From Sphingobium sp. DEHP117 (GTDB taxonomy: Bacteria > Pseudomonadota > Alphaproteobacteria > Sphingomonadales > Sphingomonadaceae), in NCBI RefSeq assembly GCF_030867385.1, contig NZ_JAPFBJ010000001.1, positions 1,302,001 through 1,366,000 of the forward strand: a DNA stretch of 64,000 nt, in the 5' to 3' direction. A model generated the notes under the pieces. That model did no database searches. It saw only the letters and a program-made list of their open reading frames with translations, and had not been told where the DNA came from. Positions within the stretch are counted from its first letter, which is position 1; every line of letters starts with the position of its first letter. Both the position numbers and the translations under genes were made by a program. Shown one piece after another: positions 23,558-34,017 of the stretch.

Positions 23558-24463
23558 ATGGCGCGACCGCCCAGTCGCCGTCCCGGAGTGAACAGGCGGG
23601 CGCAATATGGCTTGTTCGCCAGCTATGTGATCACCATAGCGTGCGCCGTGGTCGGCCTGTTGCTTGTCGTGATATCGGCAGCCGACCCGGCGGGCTTCGC
23701 CGTGTTGCGCGCGGGCGCTGCGACTTTCACCAGCCCGATTGCCTCCACGCTCAAGTCCATGGTGCGCGGCTTTGGCACCATCGACGAGCAAATCGTCGCC
23801 TATATCGACGCGGGATCACAGAATGCGGATCTGCGGCGGCAGGTGGAAACCAACCGCGTCAAGCTGATCGAGGCCGAGGCGGTAGCGCAGGAAAATGTGC
23901 GCCTCAAGAAGCTGCTCGGCATTGCGCAGGAGAGCCAGGACAGGGTCGCGATCGCGCGGATGATATCATCCTCCTCCTCTATCAGCCGCCGCCTCGCGCG
24001 CATCAACGCGGGCAGCAACGCCGGGGTTGCACCGGGCATGCCGGTGCGCGCGCCGGAGGGGCTGGTCGGCCGTGTGCTGATCGTCGGCCCGAGCAGCGCG
24101 GACCTGCTGCTGCTGACCGACAGCCAGAACATCGTTCCCGTGCGCCGCGCCAAGGACAATATCGGCGCGATCTGCTCCGGCCGGGATGACGGGACGCTGG
24201 AGATCAAGCCGCTGAGCGCGGGCGCGAACCCCTTTCACCCCGGCGACATATTGGTCACGACCGGCACAGGAGGCATTTATCGGCCCAACATTCCGGTGGC
24301 CATCGTCGTTGCGCTACGCGAGGGCTATGCCATCGGCGTACCGCTGGCCAGCCCCGCCCGGGTCGAGACCGTGATGGTGGAGCGCGCCTATGACGCGAAC
24401 ATCCCCGCCCCGGTCGCGCGCTCAACTGCCCCCGGTGAGGCGTCTTCGGGAACGGCGCAGTGA
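23558..24463 (+). CDS. mreC: Rod shape-determining protein MreC
   Basis: Periplasmic scaffold that activates PBP2-RodA. The 301-residue protein has one N-terminal membrane helix (about residues 22-42), a coiled coil (about 80-125, ending RLKKLLG), then the beta-barrel domain with GSNAGVAPGMPVRAPEGLVGRV and a Pro/Ala-rich end. It starts 22 bases after mreB, and its TGA overlaps the GTG of mreD. Confidence 0.93.
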   Translation: MARPPSRRPGVNRRAQYGLFASYVITIACAVVGLLLVVISAADPAGFAVLRAGAATFTSPIASTLKSMVRGFGTIDEQIVAYIDAGSQNADLRRQVETNRVKLIEAEAVAQENVRLKKLLGIAQESQDRVAIARMISSSSSISRRLARINAGSNAGVAPGMPVRAPEGLVGRVLIVGPSSADLLLLTDSQNIVPVRRAKDNIGAICSGRDDGTLEIKPLSAGANPFHPGDILVTTGTGGIYRPNIPVAIVVALREGYAIGVPLASPARVETVMVERAYDANIPAPVARSTAPGEASSGTAQ

Positions 24464-24975
24464 ACCAACCTGTCCCGCGTCTTGGAAATACGCCCACGCC
24501 GTGGCGGATGGATGGCACGCCGATCCTCACCGTGTTGCTGGCCTCCGCATTGCCGACGCTGCTCCCGCTCGTCGCGCAGGCGCCGACGCTTCCGCCCTTT
24601 GGCCTGCTGTTGTTCGTAGGTTGGCGCCTGTTGCATCACGAAATCTGGCCGCTGTGGATGGCGGCGCCATTGGGCGCGTTCGACGACGTGATGAGCGGCA
24701 ACCCGCTGGGTACCGCGATCTTCCTGTGGTCTGTCATCAACCTTGCGATAGAAATGGTCGACACCCGGCTGTTCTGGCGCGATTACTGGCATGACTGGTT
24801 GATCGCGCTCGGAGCAGCGGCGGCCTTCCTGTTCGGCGGGCTTGTTTTTGCGCGACTGTCAGGCAGTAGCGCGCCGGTGGCCTTGATCCTTCCACAAATC
24901 CTCTGGTCTGCCCTGCTCTATCCGCTTATTGTGCGCGTGGTCGCCCGAACGGACCGCTGGCGCATGATGGCATGA
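24460..24975 (+). CDS. mreD: Rod shape-determining protein MreD
   Basis: A 171-residue polytopic inner-membrane protein with about five hydrophobic helices and the MreD-type segment PLWMAAPLGAFDDVMSGNPLG. The GTG start overlaps the mreC stop (GTGA) and its stop overlaps the mrdA start (ATGA), so position in the operon supports the call as strongly as sequence does. Confidence 0.9.
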   Translation: MNQPVPRLGNTPTPWRMDGTPILTVLLASALPTLLPLVAQAPTLPPFGLLLFVGWRLLHHEIWPLWMAAPLGAFDDVMSGNPLGTAIFLWSVINLAIEMVDTRLFWRDYWHDWLIALGAAAAFLFGGLVFARLSGSSAPVALILPQILWSALLYPLIVRVVARTDRWRMMA

Positions 24976-27041
24976 AATTTCCCAAGCTCACCCCGAAGAA
25001 TATCACCCAGGCCAACCTTTCCCAGACCTTCACGCGCCGCGCCATGGTGCTGGGGGCGATACAGGGGGGGATCGGGGTGATGCTCGCCGCGCGGATGGGC
25101 TGGATCAGCATCGCCGAGAACGAGAAATACTCGCTGCTCGCCGAGAGCAACCGCGTGAACCTCACGCTGGTGCCGCCCCGGCGCGGCTGGATCATCGACC
25201 GGCACGGCAGGCCTATCGCCAAGAACCGCACGGATTTCCGCGTCGATATCATCCCCGACCGGCTGCAGGACCGGGAACGGGTGGTGGGGACGCTGGCGCA
25301 GCTGCTCTCGCTCGCGCCCGAGGATGTCGACCGCATCAACGAGGAGCTGGACAAGGCGGCCGGATTTCAGCCGGTGCAGGTGTCTGACAAGCTGAGCTAC
25401 GATCAGTTCGCAGCCATTTCCGTCCGCCTGCCCGACCTGCCCGGCATCGCGCCCGCGCAGGGCTTTTCGCGCGATTATCCGGCGGGGCCGTCTGTCGGCC
25501 ACCTCATCGGCTATGTCGGCGTCGCATCCGCCAAGGATTATGAGGAGCGCAAGGACCCGCTGCTCATCACGCCGGGGTTCAAGATCGGCAAGGACGGGCT
25601 GGAACGCACGTTCGAGGCCGCGCTGAACGGCAAGCCGGGCGCAAAGCGCGTGGAGGTGACCGCGCGCGGCAAGGTGGTGCGCGAACTCACCACCCGGCCG
25701 GACACGCCGGGCAAGACGATCCAGCTCACGATCGACGCGGGGCTGCAGGAATATGCGGGCCGCAGGCTCGGCACGCAGAGCGGGTCAGTCGTTGTCGTCG
25801 ACTGCCGCACCGGTGATCTGCTTGCCATGGCATCCATGCCCAGCTTCGATCCCAACAGCTTTTCCGACGGCATCGGTCATATGGAATGGGACATGCTGAG
25901 CCAGGATGACCATGTCCCGCTCCGCAACAAGACGCTTCAGGGCCTTTACCCCCCCGGATCGACCGTGAAGCCGATGGTTGCCCTCTCATTCCTCGAGGCG
26001 GGCCTCAGCCCTAACGAGACCGTGCATTGCGGCGGAGCCATTCGTGTGGGCAATGGCAGCTTCCACTGCTGGCGGCGCGGCGGACATGGCGCGGTGAACA
26101 TGCATCGCGGGATCGAGCAGAGCTGCGACATCTATTTCTATGTGATGGCGCAGCGCCTTGGCATGCAGGTGATCGCGGATATGGCGCGCAAGCTTGGGCT
26201 GGGGCAGAAATTTCCGCTGCCCTATCCCAGCCAGAGCTATGGCACGGTACCGGATGCGGCGTGGAAGAAGAAAAAATACAAGGAAGACTGGCAGGTCTAC
26301 GACACGGTGAACGCCACCATCGGCCAGGGCTATATGCTGGTGAACCCGTTGCAGATCGCGATGATGGCGGCGCGGCTGGCCTCCGGCAAGGCGCTGATGC
26401 CTAACCTGCTGTTCGGCGCCAAGCGTCCGCCTGCACAGCCACTCGGCGTCTCGCGCGAGCATCTGGAGATCATCTGGGCGGCCATGCGCGATGTGGTGAA
26501 CGGGGGAGGCACAGGTGGCGGTGCCCGCCTTTCCGTCCCCGATGTGCTGATGGCTGGCAAGACGGGCACCGCCCAGGTGCGGCGCATCACGATGGCGGAG
26601 CGCGCGGGCGGCGTGCGCTCCAACGCCTCGCTCGCCTTCAAGCTGCGCGATCACGCGCTGTTTCAGGGCTTCGCGCCCGCCGAAAATCCGCGCTATGCCA
26701 TCGGCACCATCATAGAACATGGCGGCCATGTCGATATCATTCAGGACGCCCCGCGCATCTCCGGCGATGTGATGAGCTATCTGTTCGACCCCAAGGGCGC
26801 GATGGAACGCCTGCTCAACTATGAGAAGAATTGGGGCGGGGATCCGTTCGTTCGACAGGAGAAGCAGATGGCGGCCTATCGCGCGGCCCATGGCATGGCC
26901 CCCCCCGCCCCACCTGCAGACAATGCCGCGAATAGCGCAAGCGAGGCCCGGCCCGGTGCGGAAGACGCTCCTGCGGCTGCCACACAGGCTGATGATCCCC
27001 CCGCCGCTCCAAACGGCAATGCGCAAGAGGCGGCAGAGTGA
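24972..27041 (+). CDS. mrdA: Penicillin-binding protein 2 (elongasome transpeptidase)
   Basis: Class B PBP that crosslinks new lateral-wall peptidoglycan with RodA. The 689-residue protein has a membrane anchor (about residues 21-42) and a pedestal domain (PPRRGWIIDRHGRPIAKN, FSRDYPAG). The transpeptidase domain has the active-site Ser in PPGSTVKPMVAL, the SxN motif in EQSCDIYF (S-C-D, the common PBP2 variant) and KTGTAQV. A 60-residue Ala/Pro-rich tail is an extra that appears disordered. Confidence 0.95.
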   Translation: MKFPKLTPKNITQANLSQTFTRRAMVLGAIQGGIGVMLAARMGWISIAENEKYSLLAESNRVNLTLVPPRRGWIIDRHGRPIAKNRTDFRVDIIPDRLQDRERVVGTLAQLLSLAPEDVDRINEELDKAAGFQPVQVSDKLSYDQFAAISVRLPDLPGIAPAQGFSRDYPAGPSVGHLIGYVGVASAKDYEERKDPLLITPGFKIGKDGLERTFEAALNGKPGAKRVEVTARGKVVRELTTRPDTPGKTIQLTIDAGLQEYAGRRLGTQSGSVVVVDCRTGDLLAMASMPSFDPNSFSDGIGHMEWDMLSQDDHVPLRNKTLQGLYPPGSTVKPMVALSFLEAGLSPNETVHCGGAIRVGNGSFHCWRRGGHGAVNMHRGIEQSCDIYFYVMAQRLGMQVIADMARKLGLGQKFPLPYPSQSYGTVPDAAWKKKKYKEDWQVYDTVNATIGQGYMLVNPLQIAMMAARLASGKALMPNLLFGAKRPPAQPLGVSREHLEIIWAAMRDVVNGGGTGGGARLSVPDVLMAGKTGTAQVRRITMAERAGGVRSNASLAFKLRDHALFQGFAPAENPRYAIGTIIEHGGHVDIIQDAPRISGDVMSYLFDPKGAMERLLNYEKNWGGDPFVRQEKQMAAYRAAHGMAPPAPPADNAANSASEARPGAEDAPAAATQADDPPAAPNGNAQEAAE

Positions 27042-28147
27042 GTGTCATCCCCTCCACCGTCGCCCGACTGCCCTGGCGGGTCATGCTGCTCGTTGGTGCC
27101 ATAGCCTGTTTCGGGGTCACGGTATTGTACAGTGCGGCTGGCGGCAGCATGACGCCCTGGGCGATGAACCAGCTGATACGCTTTCTGTTGTTCACGGGGA
27201 TGGCGGTGGTGATCTCGCGCGTGCCGGTGGAGCTGTTCGCGCGCATGGCATTTCCCGCTTATGGTGCGGTGCTGGGCGCGCTGGTGGTGGTGGAGCTGAT
27301 AGGCGGTGTCGCGGGCGGCAGCCAGCGATGGATCAACCTGGGATTCATGCAGCTCCAGCCTTCGGAGTTCATGAAACCGGTCATCGTGCTGGCGGTGGCG
27401 CGCTTCTACGCCAGACTTCCGGTGGGGGAAACCCGCCGCTGGACGGCGATCTGGCCAGCGCTCGTAATGATCGGCGTGCCCTGGGCACTCGTGCTGATCC
27501 AACCCGATCTTGGTACCGCGACCATGATCGCGGCCGGCGGCGTGACGGTGATGTTCCTCGCCGGGCTGCCGCTGCGGCTGTTCGTCGGCTCGGCGCTGGC
27601 AGGAGCCGCGATCATCCCCATCGCCTTTAGTTTCCTGCATGAATATCAGCAGAAGCGCGTGCTGATCTTCATGGACCCGGAGAGCGACCCCCTCGGCGCG
27701 GGCTATCATATCAGCCAGTCGAAGATCGCGATCGGCTCGGGCGGGCTATGGGGCAAGGGCTTTCTCCAGGGTACGCAGAGCCATCTCGATTATCTGCCTG
27801 AAGGGCATACCGACTTTGTATTCGCCACCATGTCCGAGGAATGGGGGCTTGTCGGCGGGGTGGCGCTGATTGCGGCTTTCATGCTGCTGTTTCAGTGGGG
27901 CATCCGCGTTTCGATGCGCGCTCAGGACAGGTTTTCGGCGCTCATCGCGGCTGGACTGACGACGACGGTTTTCTTTTACGTCGCCATCAACCTGATGATG
28001 GTGATGGGTCTGGCGCCGGTCGTGGGCATCCCCCTGCCCTTCATGTCCTATGGCGGCTCCTCGATGCTTACGGTGATGCTGTGCATCGGCATCATCCTAG
28101 CGGTGGATCGAGACAGCCGACGGGGATCGGGAGCCGGATGGCGATGA
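27038..28147 (+). CDS. rodA: SEDS glycosyltransferase RodA
   Basis: Polymerises lipid II into glycan strands with PBP2. A 369-residue, ten-helix membrane protein with SEDS family signatures: GGSQRWINLGFMQLQPSEFMK, LVLIQPDLGTATMI, GAGYHISQSKIAIGSGGLWGKG-type region, HTDFVFATMSEEWGLVGG and GIPLPFMSYGGSSML. The GTG start overlaps the mrdA stop (GTGA). Last gene of the rod operon. Confidence 0.96.
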   Translation: MSVIPSTVARLPWRVMLLVGAIACFGVTVLYSAAGGSMTPWAMNQLIRFLLFTGMAVVISRVPVELFARMAFPAYGAVLGALVVVELIGGVAGGSQRWINLGFMQLQPSEFMKPVIVLAVARFYARLPVGETRRWTAIWPALVMIGVPWALVLIQPDLGTATMIAAGGVTVMFLAGLPLRLFVGSALAGAAIIPIAFSFLHEYQQKRVLIFMDPESDPLGAGYHISQSKIAIGSGGLWGKGFLQGTQSHLDYLPEGHTDFVFATMSEEWGLVGGVALIAAFMLLFQWGIRVSMRAQDRFSALIAAGLTTTVFFYVAINLMMVMGLAPVVGIPLPFMSYGGSSMLTVMLCIGIILAVDRDSRRGSGAGWR

Positions 28148-28198
28148 CGGCGGATCATCGGCACCTGATAGCGCGGCGCTCGTCCCCGGCTCGTCATA

Positions 28199-28726
28199 AT
28201 GCCCATCCAGCCTGAGCCTGAGCGCCCATCACGCTGCTTTGCGCCGGTATGCGACGCCGACGTTCGCCTGCTGGTGCTCGGCAGCCTGCCCGGCCAGCGA
28301 TCGCTGGCGATGCAGCAATATTATGCGCATCCGCAGAACCAGTTCTGGCGGCTGATGAGTGAAGTGACTGGCGCGAGCCTGGTCGCGCTGCCTTATGAGG
28401 AGCGGCTTGCCGGCCTGCTGGCCTGCGGCATCGGGCTGTGGGACGTGATCAACGAAGCCACGCGGCCCGGCAGCCTCGACACCCGGATAACGGGTGCTCT
28501 GCCCAATGACCTGGCAGCTTTGCTCGCCAGCCTGCCCAAGCTGCGCGCCATGGCCTTCAATGGCAAGACAGCGAGCCGTATCGGCCGGCGCCAGCTCGCT
28601 GGCACAGGATCGATCACAACTGACATGGCGCTCATCGACCTGCCGTCGAGCAGCCCGGCCTACACGCTGAGCTATGCCGAGAAGGCCCGAAACTGGATCA
28701 TGCTGAGAGACTGGATCGGGGCCTGA
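28199..28726 (+). CDS. DNA-deoxyinosine glycosylase-like protein (UDG superfamily)
   Basis: A 175-residue member of the uracil-DNA-glycosylase fold resembling family 6 hypoxanthine-DNA glycosylases. Visible motifs are LVLGSLPGQRSLAMQQYYAH (motif I region), NQFWRLM, GIGLWDVINEATRPGSLD, AFNGKTA and the late LPSSSPAY loop. It would excise deaminated adenine. It starts 51 bases after rodA and converges on tRNA-His. The exact subfamily is inferred from the GSLPG and SSSPA patterns. Confidence 0.85.
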   Translation: MPIQPEPERPSRCFAPVCDADVRLLVLGSLPGQRSLAMQQYYAHPQNQFWRLMSEVTGASLVALPYEERLAGLLACGIGLWDVINEATRPGSLDTRITGALPNDLAALLASLPKLRAMAFNGKTASRIGRRQLAGTGSITTDMALIDLPSSSPAYTLSYAEKARNWIMLRDWIGA

Positions 28727-28745
28727 ACTGACCCGATATCAGGAA

Positions 28746-28823
28746 TGGGGCGACCGATGGGATCCGAACCCACGACCTCTGGTACCACAAACCAGCGCTC
28801 TAACCAACTGAGCTACGATCGCC
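28746..28823 (-). tRNA. tRNA-His (GTG anticodon)
   Basis: Minus-strand cloverleaf: acceptor GCGATCG pairs with CGGTCGC; D arm GCTC-GAGC; anticodon stem CTGGT-ACCAG with loop TTGTGGT (anticodon GTG); T arm GTGGG-CCCAT. The extra 5' G(-1) typical of tRNA-His is encoded opposite C73, and the 3' CCA is encoded. Confidence 0.97.
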
Positions 28824-28917
28824 ACATAAACGACGCCCCGTGCGGGGCGGACGGTCACTTAAGCGCGCCTGCCCCCAGCGTCAAGCAGGCAAATGCCCTC
28901 GCCGGGCCATCAGCAGC

Positions 28918-28944
28918 AAAAAGGGCGGAGCCGAAGCCCCGCCC
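28918..28944 (-). terminator. UUCG-loop terminator after the HU gene
   Basis: On the minus strand GGGCGGGGC pairs with GCTCCGCCC around a TTCG tetraloop, followed by TTTTT. It lies about 90 bases beyond the HU stop. Confidence 0.8.
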
Positions 28945-29033
28945 TCACATCCTCCCCAAAACTCCCGCCACAGAGGCGGGAACAGGATCTGGCCATACCG
29001 CTGCGCCCACTTAGCGCGCGTGCGGCGACACTA

Positions 29034-29306
29034 TCAGTTGACGGCGTCTTTCAGGCCCTTGCCGGCCTTGAACTTCGGCTGCGACGACGCCTTGATGGTC
29101 ATGGTCTCGCCGGTGCGCGGGTTGCGACCGGTGGACGCCTTGCGCTTGGAAACGGAGAAGGTGCCGAAGCCGACGAGGCGCACTTCGTCGCCCTTCTTCA
29201 GAGCACCGGTGATCGCGTCGAACACGCCCTCGACGGCCTTTGCCGCGTCCGTCTTGCTGAGACCGCTACCGTCGGCGACCGCGCCAATAAGATCCTGCTT
29301 GTTCAT
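29034..29306 (-). CDS. hup: DNA-binding protein HU
   Basis: Nucleoid-associated dimeric DNA-bending protein. The 90-residue sequence is complete: NKQDLIGAVADGSGLSKTDA, GFGTFSVSKRKASTGRNPRT (the beta-arm signature) and the lysine-rich end KAGKGLKDAVN. It lies 159 bases from lon on the same strand, but a promoter candidate and a terminator suggest its own transcript. Confidence 0.97.
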   Translation of the reverse strand: MNKQDLIGAVADGSGLSKTDAAKAVEGVFDAITGALKKGDEVRLVGFGTFSVSKRKASTGRNPRTGETMTIKASSQPKFKAGKGLKDAVN

Positions 29307-29365
29307 GGTATGGGAACCCCCTCGTTGCTTGTGTTGAAAGTAGGAATCGGTAATTCGGGAGCGCC

Positions 29366-29394
29366 ATAAATGCTCGGTTTTTGGCGTCTGTCAA
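29366..29394 (-). promoter_or_regulatory. Candidate sigma-70 promoter for the HU gene
   Basis: On the minus strand TTGACA (29394-29389) and ATTTAT (29371-29366) are separated by 17 bases, about 60 bases upstream of the HU ATG. It is a rare perfect -35 in this GC-rich sequence. Confidence 0.6.
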
Positions 29395-29465
29395 AGGGTA
29401 AAGCCAAAAAAATCGTGCGGTTGTGCCGAAGGGAAGGCGAGCCTCACCCTCCGACAGACCGAATC

Positions 29466-31856
29466 TTAATGCCGCACCGCAACATCAGTGTCGCTGGCAG
29501 CGGACGAAACCGGCTGCGCGGCGAGATCATCCTCTTCCGACCAGGAGATCGGCTCAAGCGGAGTGGCAAGGGCGCGGGCCAACACTTCATCGACATGGCT
29601 GACCGGGACGATCTCCAGATTTTCGGTGATATTTGCCGGGATTTCGGCCAGATCTTTCTCATTTTCGATCGGGATCAGGACGGTACGGATGCCTCCCCGC
29701 AGGGCAGCCAGGAGCTTTTCCTTGAGTCCGCCGATGGGCAGCACCCGCCCCCGCAAGGTAACCTCACCGGTCATCGCGACATCCTTTCGCACCGGCACAC
29801 CAGTGAGGGTGGAAACGATGCTCGTGACCATGCCGATACCCGCCGATGGGCCATCCTTGGGCACGGCCCCTTCGGGCAAGTGGATATGAATGTCCTTGCG
29901 GTTGAAGATGCTGGGACGGATGCCGTAGCCCGGCGCGCGCGCCTTCACATAGGAGAATGCGGCCTGCACCGATTCGGTCATGACCTCACCCAACTTGCCG
30001 GTGGTCTTGATCTGCCCCTTGCCCGGCACGGTGACGGACTCGATGGTCAACAGCTCGCCGCCCACCTCCGTCCAAGCGAGACCGGTAACGGCACCGACCT
30101 GGTTTTCCTCCTCGCCCACACCATGGCGGAACTTGCGCACGCCAGCGAACTCGGAGAGGTTTTCCGATGTGACCTCGACGCTTTTCACGCCGCCCTCAAG
30201 GATCTTGCGCAGCGCCTTGCGGGCGAGCCGCGCCACCTCGCGCTCCAGCGTGCGGACGCCCGCCTCGCGCGTGTAATAGCGGATCAGGTCACGCAGGCCG
30301 GCCTCGGTTACCATGAATTCGTCCGCCTTGAGGCCATGCGCCTCGATCTGCTTGGGCACGAGGTGCCGCTGCGCGATCTCGACCTTTTCGTCCTCGGTAT
30401 AACCTTCAAGCCGAATGATCTCCATCCGGTCCAGCAAGGGCTGCGGCAGGTTCAGCGAGTTCGCGGTGGTCACGAACATCACATCCGAGAGATCGAGATC
30501 GATCTCCAGATAATGATCCTGGAACCGGGAGTTCTGCTCCGGATCCAGCACCTCAAGCAACGCGGAGGCGGGATCGCCACGGAAATCCTGGCCGAGCTTG
30601 TCGATCTCGTCGAGCAGGAACAGCGGGTTCATGCTGCCCGCCTTCTTGAGGTTGGACACGATCTTTCCCGGCAGCGAGCCGATATAGGTGCGGCGATGGC
30701 CGCGAATCTCGGCCTCGTCGCGCACGCCGCCCAGCGACTGGCGCACGAATTCGCGGCCGCACGCCTTGGCGATCGACTTGCCGAGCGAGGTCTTGCCGAC
30801 GCCCGGAGGGCCGACCAGGCACAGGATCGGGCCTTTCAGCTTGTTGGTGCGCGCCTGGACTGCGAGATATTCGACGATCCGGTCCTTGACCTTTTCCAGC
30901 GCGAAATGATCGGCATCTAGGATTTCCTGCGCGCGCTTGAGGTCGTTCTTGACCTTGCTGCGCTTGCCCCAAGGCAGGCCGAGCAGCACATCGAGATAAT
31001 TGCGCACGACCGTGGCCTCGGCCGACATCGGCTGCATGGACTTGAGCTTCTTCAGTTCCGCGTTGGCCTTGGCCTTCGCTTCCTTGGTCATCTTGAGCTT
31101 GTTGATCTTGTCCTGAAGCTCGGCCAGCTCGTCGGCTTCGTCGCCCTCGGCGCCGCCCAGCTCGCGCTGAATCGCCTTCAACTGCTCATTGAGATAATAT
31201 TCGCGCTGGGTCTTCTCCATCTGGCGCTTGACGCGGCCGCGGATCTTCTTCTCGACCTGCAGCACGCCCAGCTCGCCTTCCATGAAGGCGAAGACCATTT
31301 CGAGCCGCTTGGCAGCGTCCGTCTCTGTGAGCAGAGCCTGCTTGTCCGACACCTTGACGCTGATGTGCGCGGCGACGGCATCGGCGAGCCGCCCCGCCTC
31401 CTCGATCTCGCGCAGCTGCACTGGCGTTTCGGCGGGCAGCTTCTTGTTGAGCTTGGCGTAATTCTCGAACTGATCGGCAACCGAGCGCATCAGCGCCGAA
31501 GCCTGCGGCCCGCTCGCGCCCTGTTCTTCCGCGGCCTCGACCTCGGCGGAGACATAGCCGTCTGCGTCCGACACCGCCTGAAGGCGGGCACGCTGCTTGC
31601 CCTCGACCAGCACGCGCACGGTGCCATCGGGCAGCTTTAACAACTGAAGCACGGTGGCGATCACGCCCATGTCATAAAGGGCGTCGCGATCCGGCTCGTC
31701 CTCGGCGGGATCTAGCTGGGAGACGAGGAAAATTTCCTTGTCCGCCTCCATGGCTTTTTCCAGGGCGACAACGCTTTTATCCCGTCCGACAAACAGGGGG
31801 ACGATCATCTGCGGAAAGACAACGATGTCACGCAGGGGGAGCAGCGGGAATTGCAT
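29466..31856 (-). CDS. lon: ATP-dependent protease Lon
   Basis: Cytosolic AAA+ serine protease for misfolded and regulatory proteins. The 796-residue LonA has the N-terminal substrate domain ([20 protein letters not shown]), a coiled-coil linker, Walker [10 protein letters not shown], Walker [11 protein letters not shown] and the proteolytic domain with catalytic Ser near 671 ([10 protein letters not shown]) and Lys near 714 (IGGLKEK). The family length is normal. Confidence 0.97.
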   Translation of the reverse strand: MQFPLLPLRDIVVFPQMIVPLFVGRDKSVVALEKAMEADKEIFLVSQLDPAEDEPDRDALYDMGVIATVLQLLKLPDGTVRVLVEGKQRARLQAVSDADGYVSAEVEAAEEQGASGPQASALMRSVADQFENYAKLNKKLPAETPVQLREIEEAGRLADAVAAHISVKVSDKQALLTETDAAKRLEMVFAFMEGELGVLQVEKKIRGRVKRQMEKTQREYYLNEQLKAIQRELGGAEGDEADELAELQDKINKLKMTKEAKAKANAELKKLKSMQPMSAEATVVRNYLDVLLGLPWGKRSKVKNDLKRAQEILDADHFALEKVKDRIVEYLAVQARTNKLKGPILCLVGPPGVGKTSLGKSIAKACGREFVRQSLGGVRDEAEIRGHRRTYIGSLPGKIVSNLKKAGSMNPLFLLDEIDKLGQDFRGDPASALLEVLDPEQNSRFQDHYLEIDLDLSDVMFVTTANSLNLPQPLLDRMEIIRLEGYTEDEKVEIAQRHLVPKQIEAHGLKADEFMVTEAGLRDLIRYYTREAGVRTLEREVARLARKALRKILEGGVKSVEVTSENLSEFAGVRKFRHGVGEEENQVGAVTGLAWTEVGGELLTIESVTVPGKGQIKTTGKLGEVMTESVQAAFSYVKARAPGYGIRPSIFNRKDIHIHLPEGAVPKDGPSAGIGMVTSIVSTLTGVPVRKDVAMTGEVTLRGRVLPIGGLKEKLLAALRGGIRTVLIPIENEKDLAEIPANITENLEIVPVSHVDEVLARALATPLEPISWSEEDDLAAQPVSSAASDTDVAVRH

Positions 31857-31993
31857 GTCTGTTCTAAACTCCTTGGCGCACCTGAATGGGATGCCGATCC
31901 TATATTGTGTTCTATAGTGCGCGGATCAATGGTGCGGCAGCCTTAGCGCAAAAAGCTGAAAATAGGATTGCTCCAACAAGCGCGGTTCGCCCA

Positions 31994-32317
31994 TCAAAAC
32001 GGCAGCTTGAAACCGGGCGGCAGCGAGAGACCGCTGGTCATTTTACCCATCTCTGCGCTGGACGCTTCATCGGCCTTCTTGCGCGCGTCGTTGAACGCGG
32101 CGGCGACAAGATCTTCCAATATCTGCTTTTCGGACGGCGCGAGCAGGCTTTCGTCAATGGAAACGCCGGTAATCCGCCCCTTGGCGGTGGCGCGGACCTT
32201 GATCACGCCGCCGCCGGCAGCGCCCTCGACCTCGATCTTGTCCAGGTTTTCCTGCGCGCGGGCCAATTCCTCCTGCACGCGCTGGGCCATGCCCAATATC
32301 TCGTTCAAGTCCTTCAT
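31994..32317 (-). CDS. YbaB/EbfC nucleoid-associated protein
   Basis: A 107-residue dimeric DNA-binding protein: KDLNEILGMAQRVQEELARA helix, then GGGVIKVRATAKGRI and the FNDARKKADE helix. ATG 32317 overlaps the dnaX stop (ATGA), the usual dnaX-ybaB pairing. The five extra codons upstream would extend further into dnaX. Confidence 0.93.
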   Translation of the reverse strand: MKDLNEILGMAQRVQEELARAQENLDKIEVEGAAGGGVIKVRATAKGRITGVSIDESLLAPSEKQILEDLVAAAFNDARKKADEASSAEMGKMTSGLSLPPGFKLPF

Positions 32318-33954
32318 GCGCTTTCGCTCCATTTCGCTTCGTCATCGGCAGGCAACAGCTCCGCATCGGGAAACGCCGCCAGCGCCGCCTGCATGACCGG
32401 GTGACTGAGAATATCTTCCTTGGCTTGCCGTTCCGCCTGCTCGCGCCGTTCCGACAGGGTTGGCTCCGCCTCGCCCTGAGCCAACCGCAACTGCCAGCGC
32501 CCGCGGGTTACCTCGTCGATCGCCACCCGAATGTGGTCGATCTGATCCTGCGCCATCGGCCGGGCGGGCTCGAAATCGAGCTCAGGCGGGGCGTAGCGGA
32601 TCGGGCGGACGAAGTGCTCTATCTCGTCAGCAATCAGGCCCTTGTTGCGATCCCACAACAGCTTGACCAGCGCCTCGAAGCTGGCGGGAAGCGTGGCGGT
32701 GGGGGCGGATGATGGTGCGGCGGCGGGGGAACTTGCGGCATTCGGCGCGGATGCGGCGGGCGCCCCCCCTTCAAGCAGCCGCGCGAGCTCGGACGGATCG
32801 GGCAGGCTGGCCGCGTGGATGACCCGCAACAGCGCCATGTCCGCCGCTTGCGTAGGCATCGCGGCGCGCGCAACCTCCTCATGCCCCTTGAGCAGCAGCT
32901 GCCACAGCCGGTGCAGCGGCGCGAAGCCAAGCTGACTCGCCCAGTCGGCCAGCGCCTCCCGCTCCTCAACCGATTGCGCGGGGTCATCGCCCTTGCCGCC
33001 CGCCTTCAGCAGCGTGACGCCGTGTACTGTCTCCAGCAGACCGCGCAGGATGGAAAGCGGCTCGACGCCGAGATCATGCTGCTCGCGCATGAGAGCAAGG
33101 GCGCCAGACGCATCGCCTGCCAACAGCAACCCGAACAGGCGCCGGATTGCGCCACGGTCCGACAGGCCGAGCATTTCGCGCACCTGCGCGGCGGTGACGC
33201 GCGCACCATCGCCCGCCCCTTCGGTCTCGGCATGGGCGATCGCCTGATCGAGGATCGAGAGGCCATCGCGCGCGGAGCCTTCCGCCGCCTGCGCGATCAG
33301 CGACAAGGCCTCGGCCTCCGCCTCCACGCCTTCCTCGCGCACCACATGAGCGAAGTGTGCAGCGAGCTTTTCCGCCGAAATCCGCCGCAGATCGAACCGC
33401 TGACAACGGGAGAGCACCGTGACCGGCACCTTGTTGACCTCTGTGGTGGCGAACAGGAACTTCACATGGGCGGGCGGCTCTTCCAGCGTCTTCAACAGCG
33501 CGTTGAAGGCGTTTTTGGAGAGCATGTGCACTTCGTCGATGATGTAGACCTTGTAGCGCGCCGACACCGCCGAATAGCGCACCGCCTCGATGATCTCGCG
33601 CACGTCGTCAACGCCGGTGTGGCTGGCGGCGTCCATCTCGATCACGTCGATGTGGCGGCCTTCGGCGATGGCGAGGCAGGGTTCGCATTGGCCGCACGGG
33701 TCGATCGTCGGGCCGCCCTGCCCATCCGGGCCGATGCAGTTCAGCGCCTTGGCAATGAGGCGCGCGGTCGAGGTCTTGCCCACGCCGCGCACGCCGGTCA
33801 TCAAAAAAGCATGGGCGAGCCGCCCGCGCCTGATCGCGTTACCCAGCGTCTGCACCATCGCATCCTGTCCGATCAGCTCGGCAAAGGTCTGCGGCCGATA
33901 TTTGCGCGCGAGCACGCGATAGGCGCTGCCGGTGGTGGGCGGGGAATCGGTCAT
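32314..33954 (-). CDS. dnaX: DNA polymerase III subunit tau/gamma
   Basis: Clamp-loader ATPase. The 546-residue protein opens YRVLARKYRPQTFAELIGQD, then Walker A GVRGVGKTSTARL, a zinc-binding set of four Cys (NCIGPDG... CGQCEPC), Walker B YIIDEVHMLS and the sensor LFATTEVNKVPVTVLSRCQ. After an Ala/Pro-rich linker (about residues 385-410) comes a tau-like domain that binds polymerase. I see no obvious slippery heptamer for making a short gamma form, but I did not search exhaustively. Confidence 0.95.
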   Translation of the reverse strand: MTDSPPTTGSAYRVLARKYRPQTFAELIGQDAMVQTLGNAIRRGRLAHAFLMTGVRGVGKTSTARLIAKALNCIGPDGQGGPTIDPCGQCEPCLAIAEGRHIDVIEMDAASHTGVDDVREIIEAVRYSAVSARYKVYIIDEVHMLSKNAFNALLKTLEEPPAHVKFLFATTEVNKVPVTVLSRCQRFDLRRISAEKLAAHFAHVVREEGVEAEAEALSLIAQAAEGSARDGLSILDQAIAHAETEGAGDGARVTAAQVREMLGLSDRGAIRRLFGLLLAGDASGALALMREQHDLGVEPLSILRGLLETVHGVTLLKAGGKGDDPAQSVEEREALADWASQLGFAPLHRLWQLLLKGHEEVARAAMPTQAADMALLRVIHAASLPDPSELARLLEGGAPAASAPNAASSPAAAPSSAPTATLPASFEALVKLLWDRNKGLIADEIEHFVRPIRYAPPELDFEPARPMAQDQIDHIRVAIDEVTRGRWQLRLAQGEAEPTLSERREQAERQAKEDILSHPVMQAALAAFPDAELLPADDEAKWSESA

Positions 33955-34017
33955 GCGGCTGTTCTAACGGCTCGCCGCATCATTGTCGAAGAATTGGCGG
34001 CGGCGGGTGCGAGAAAG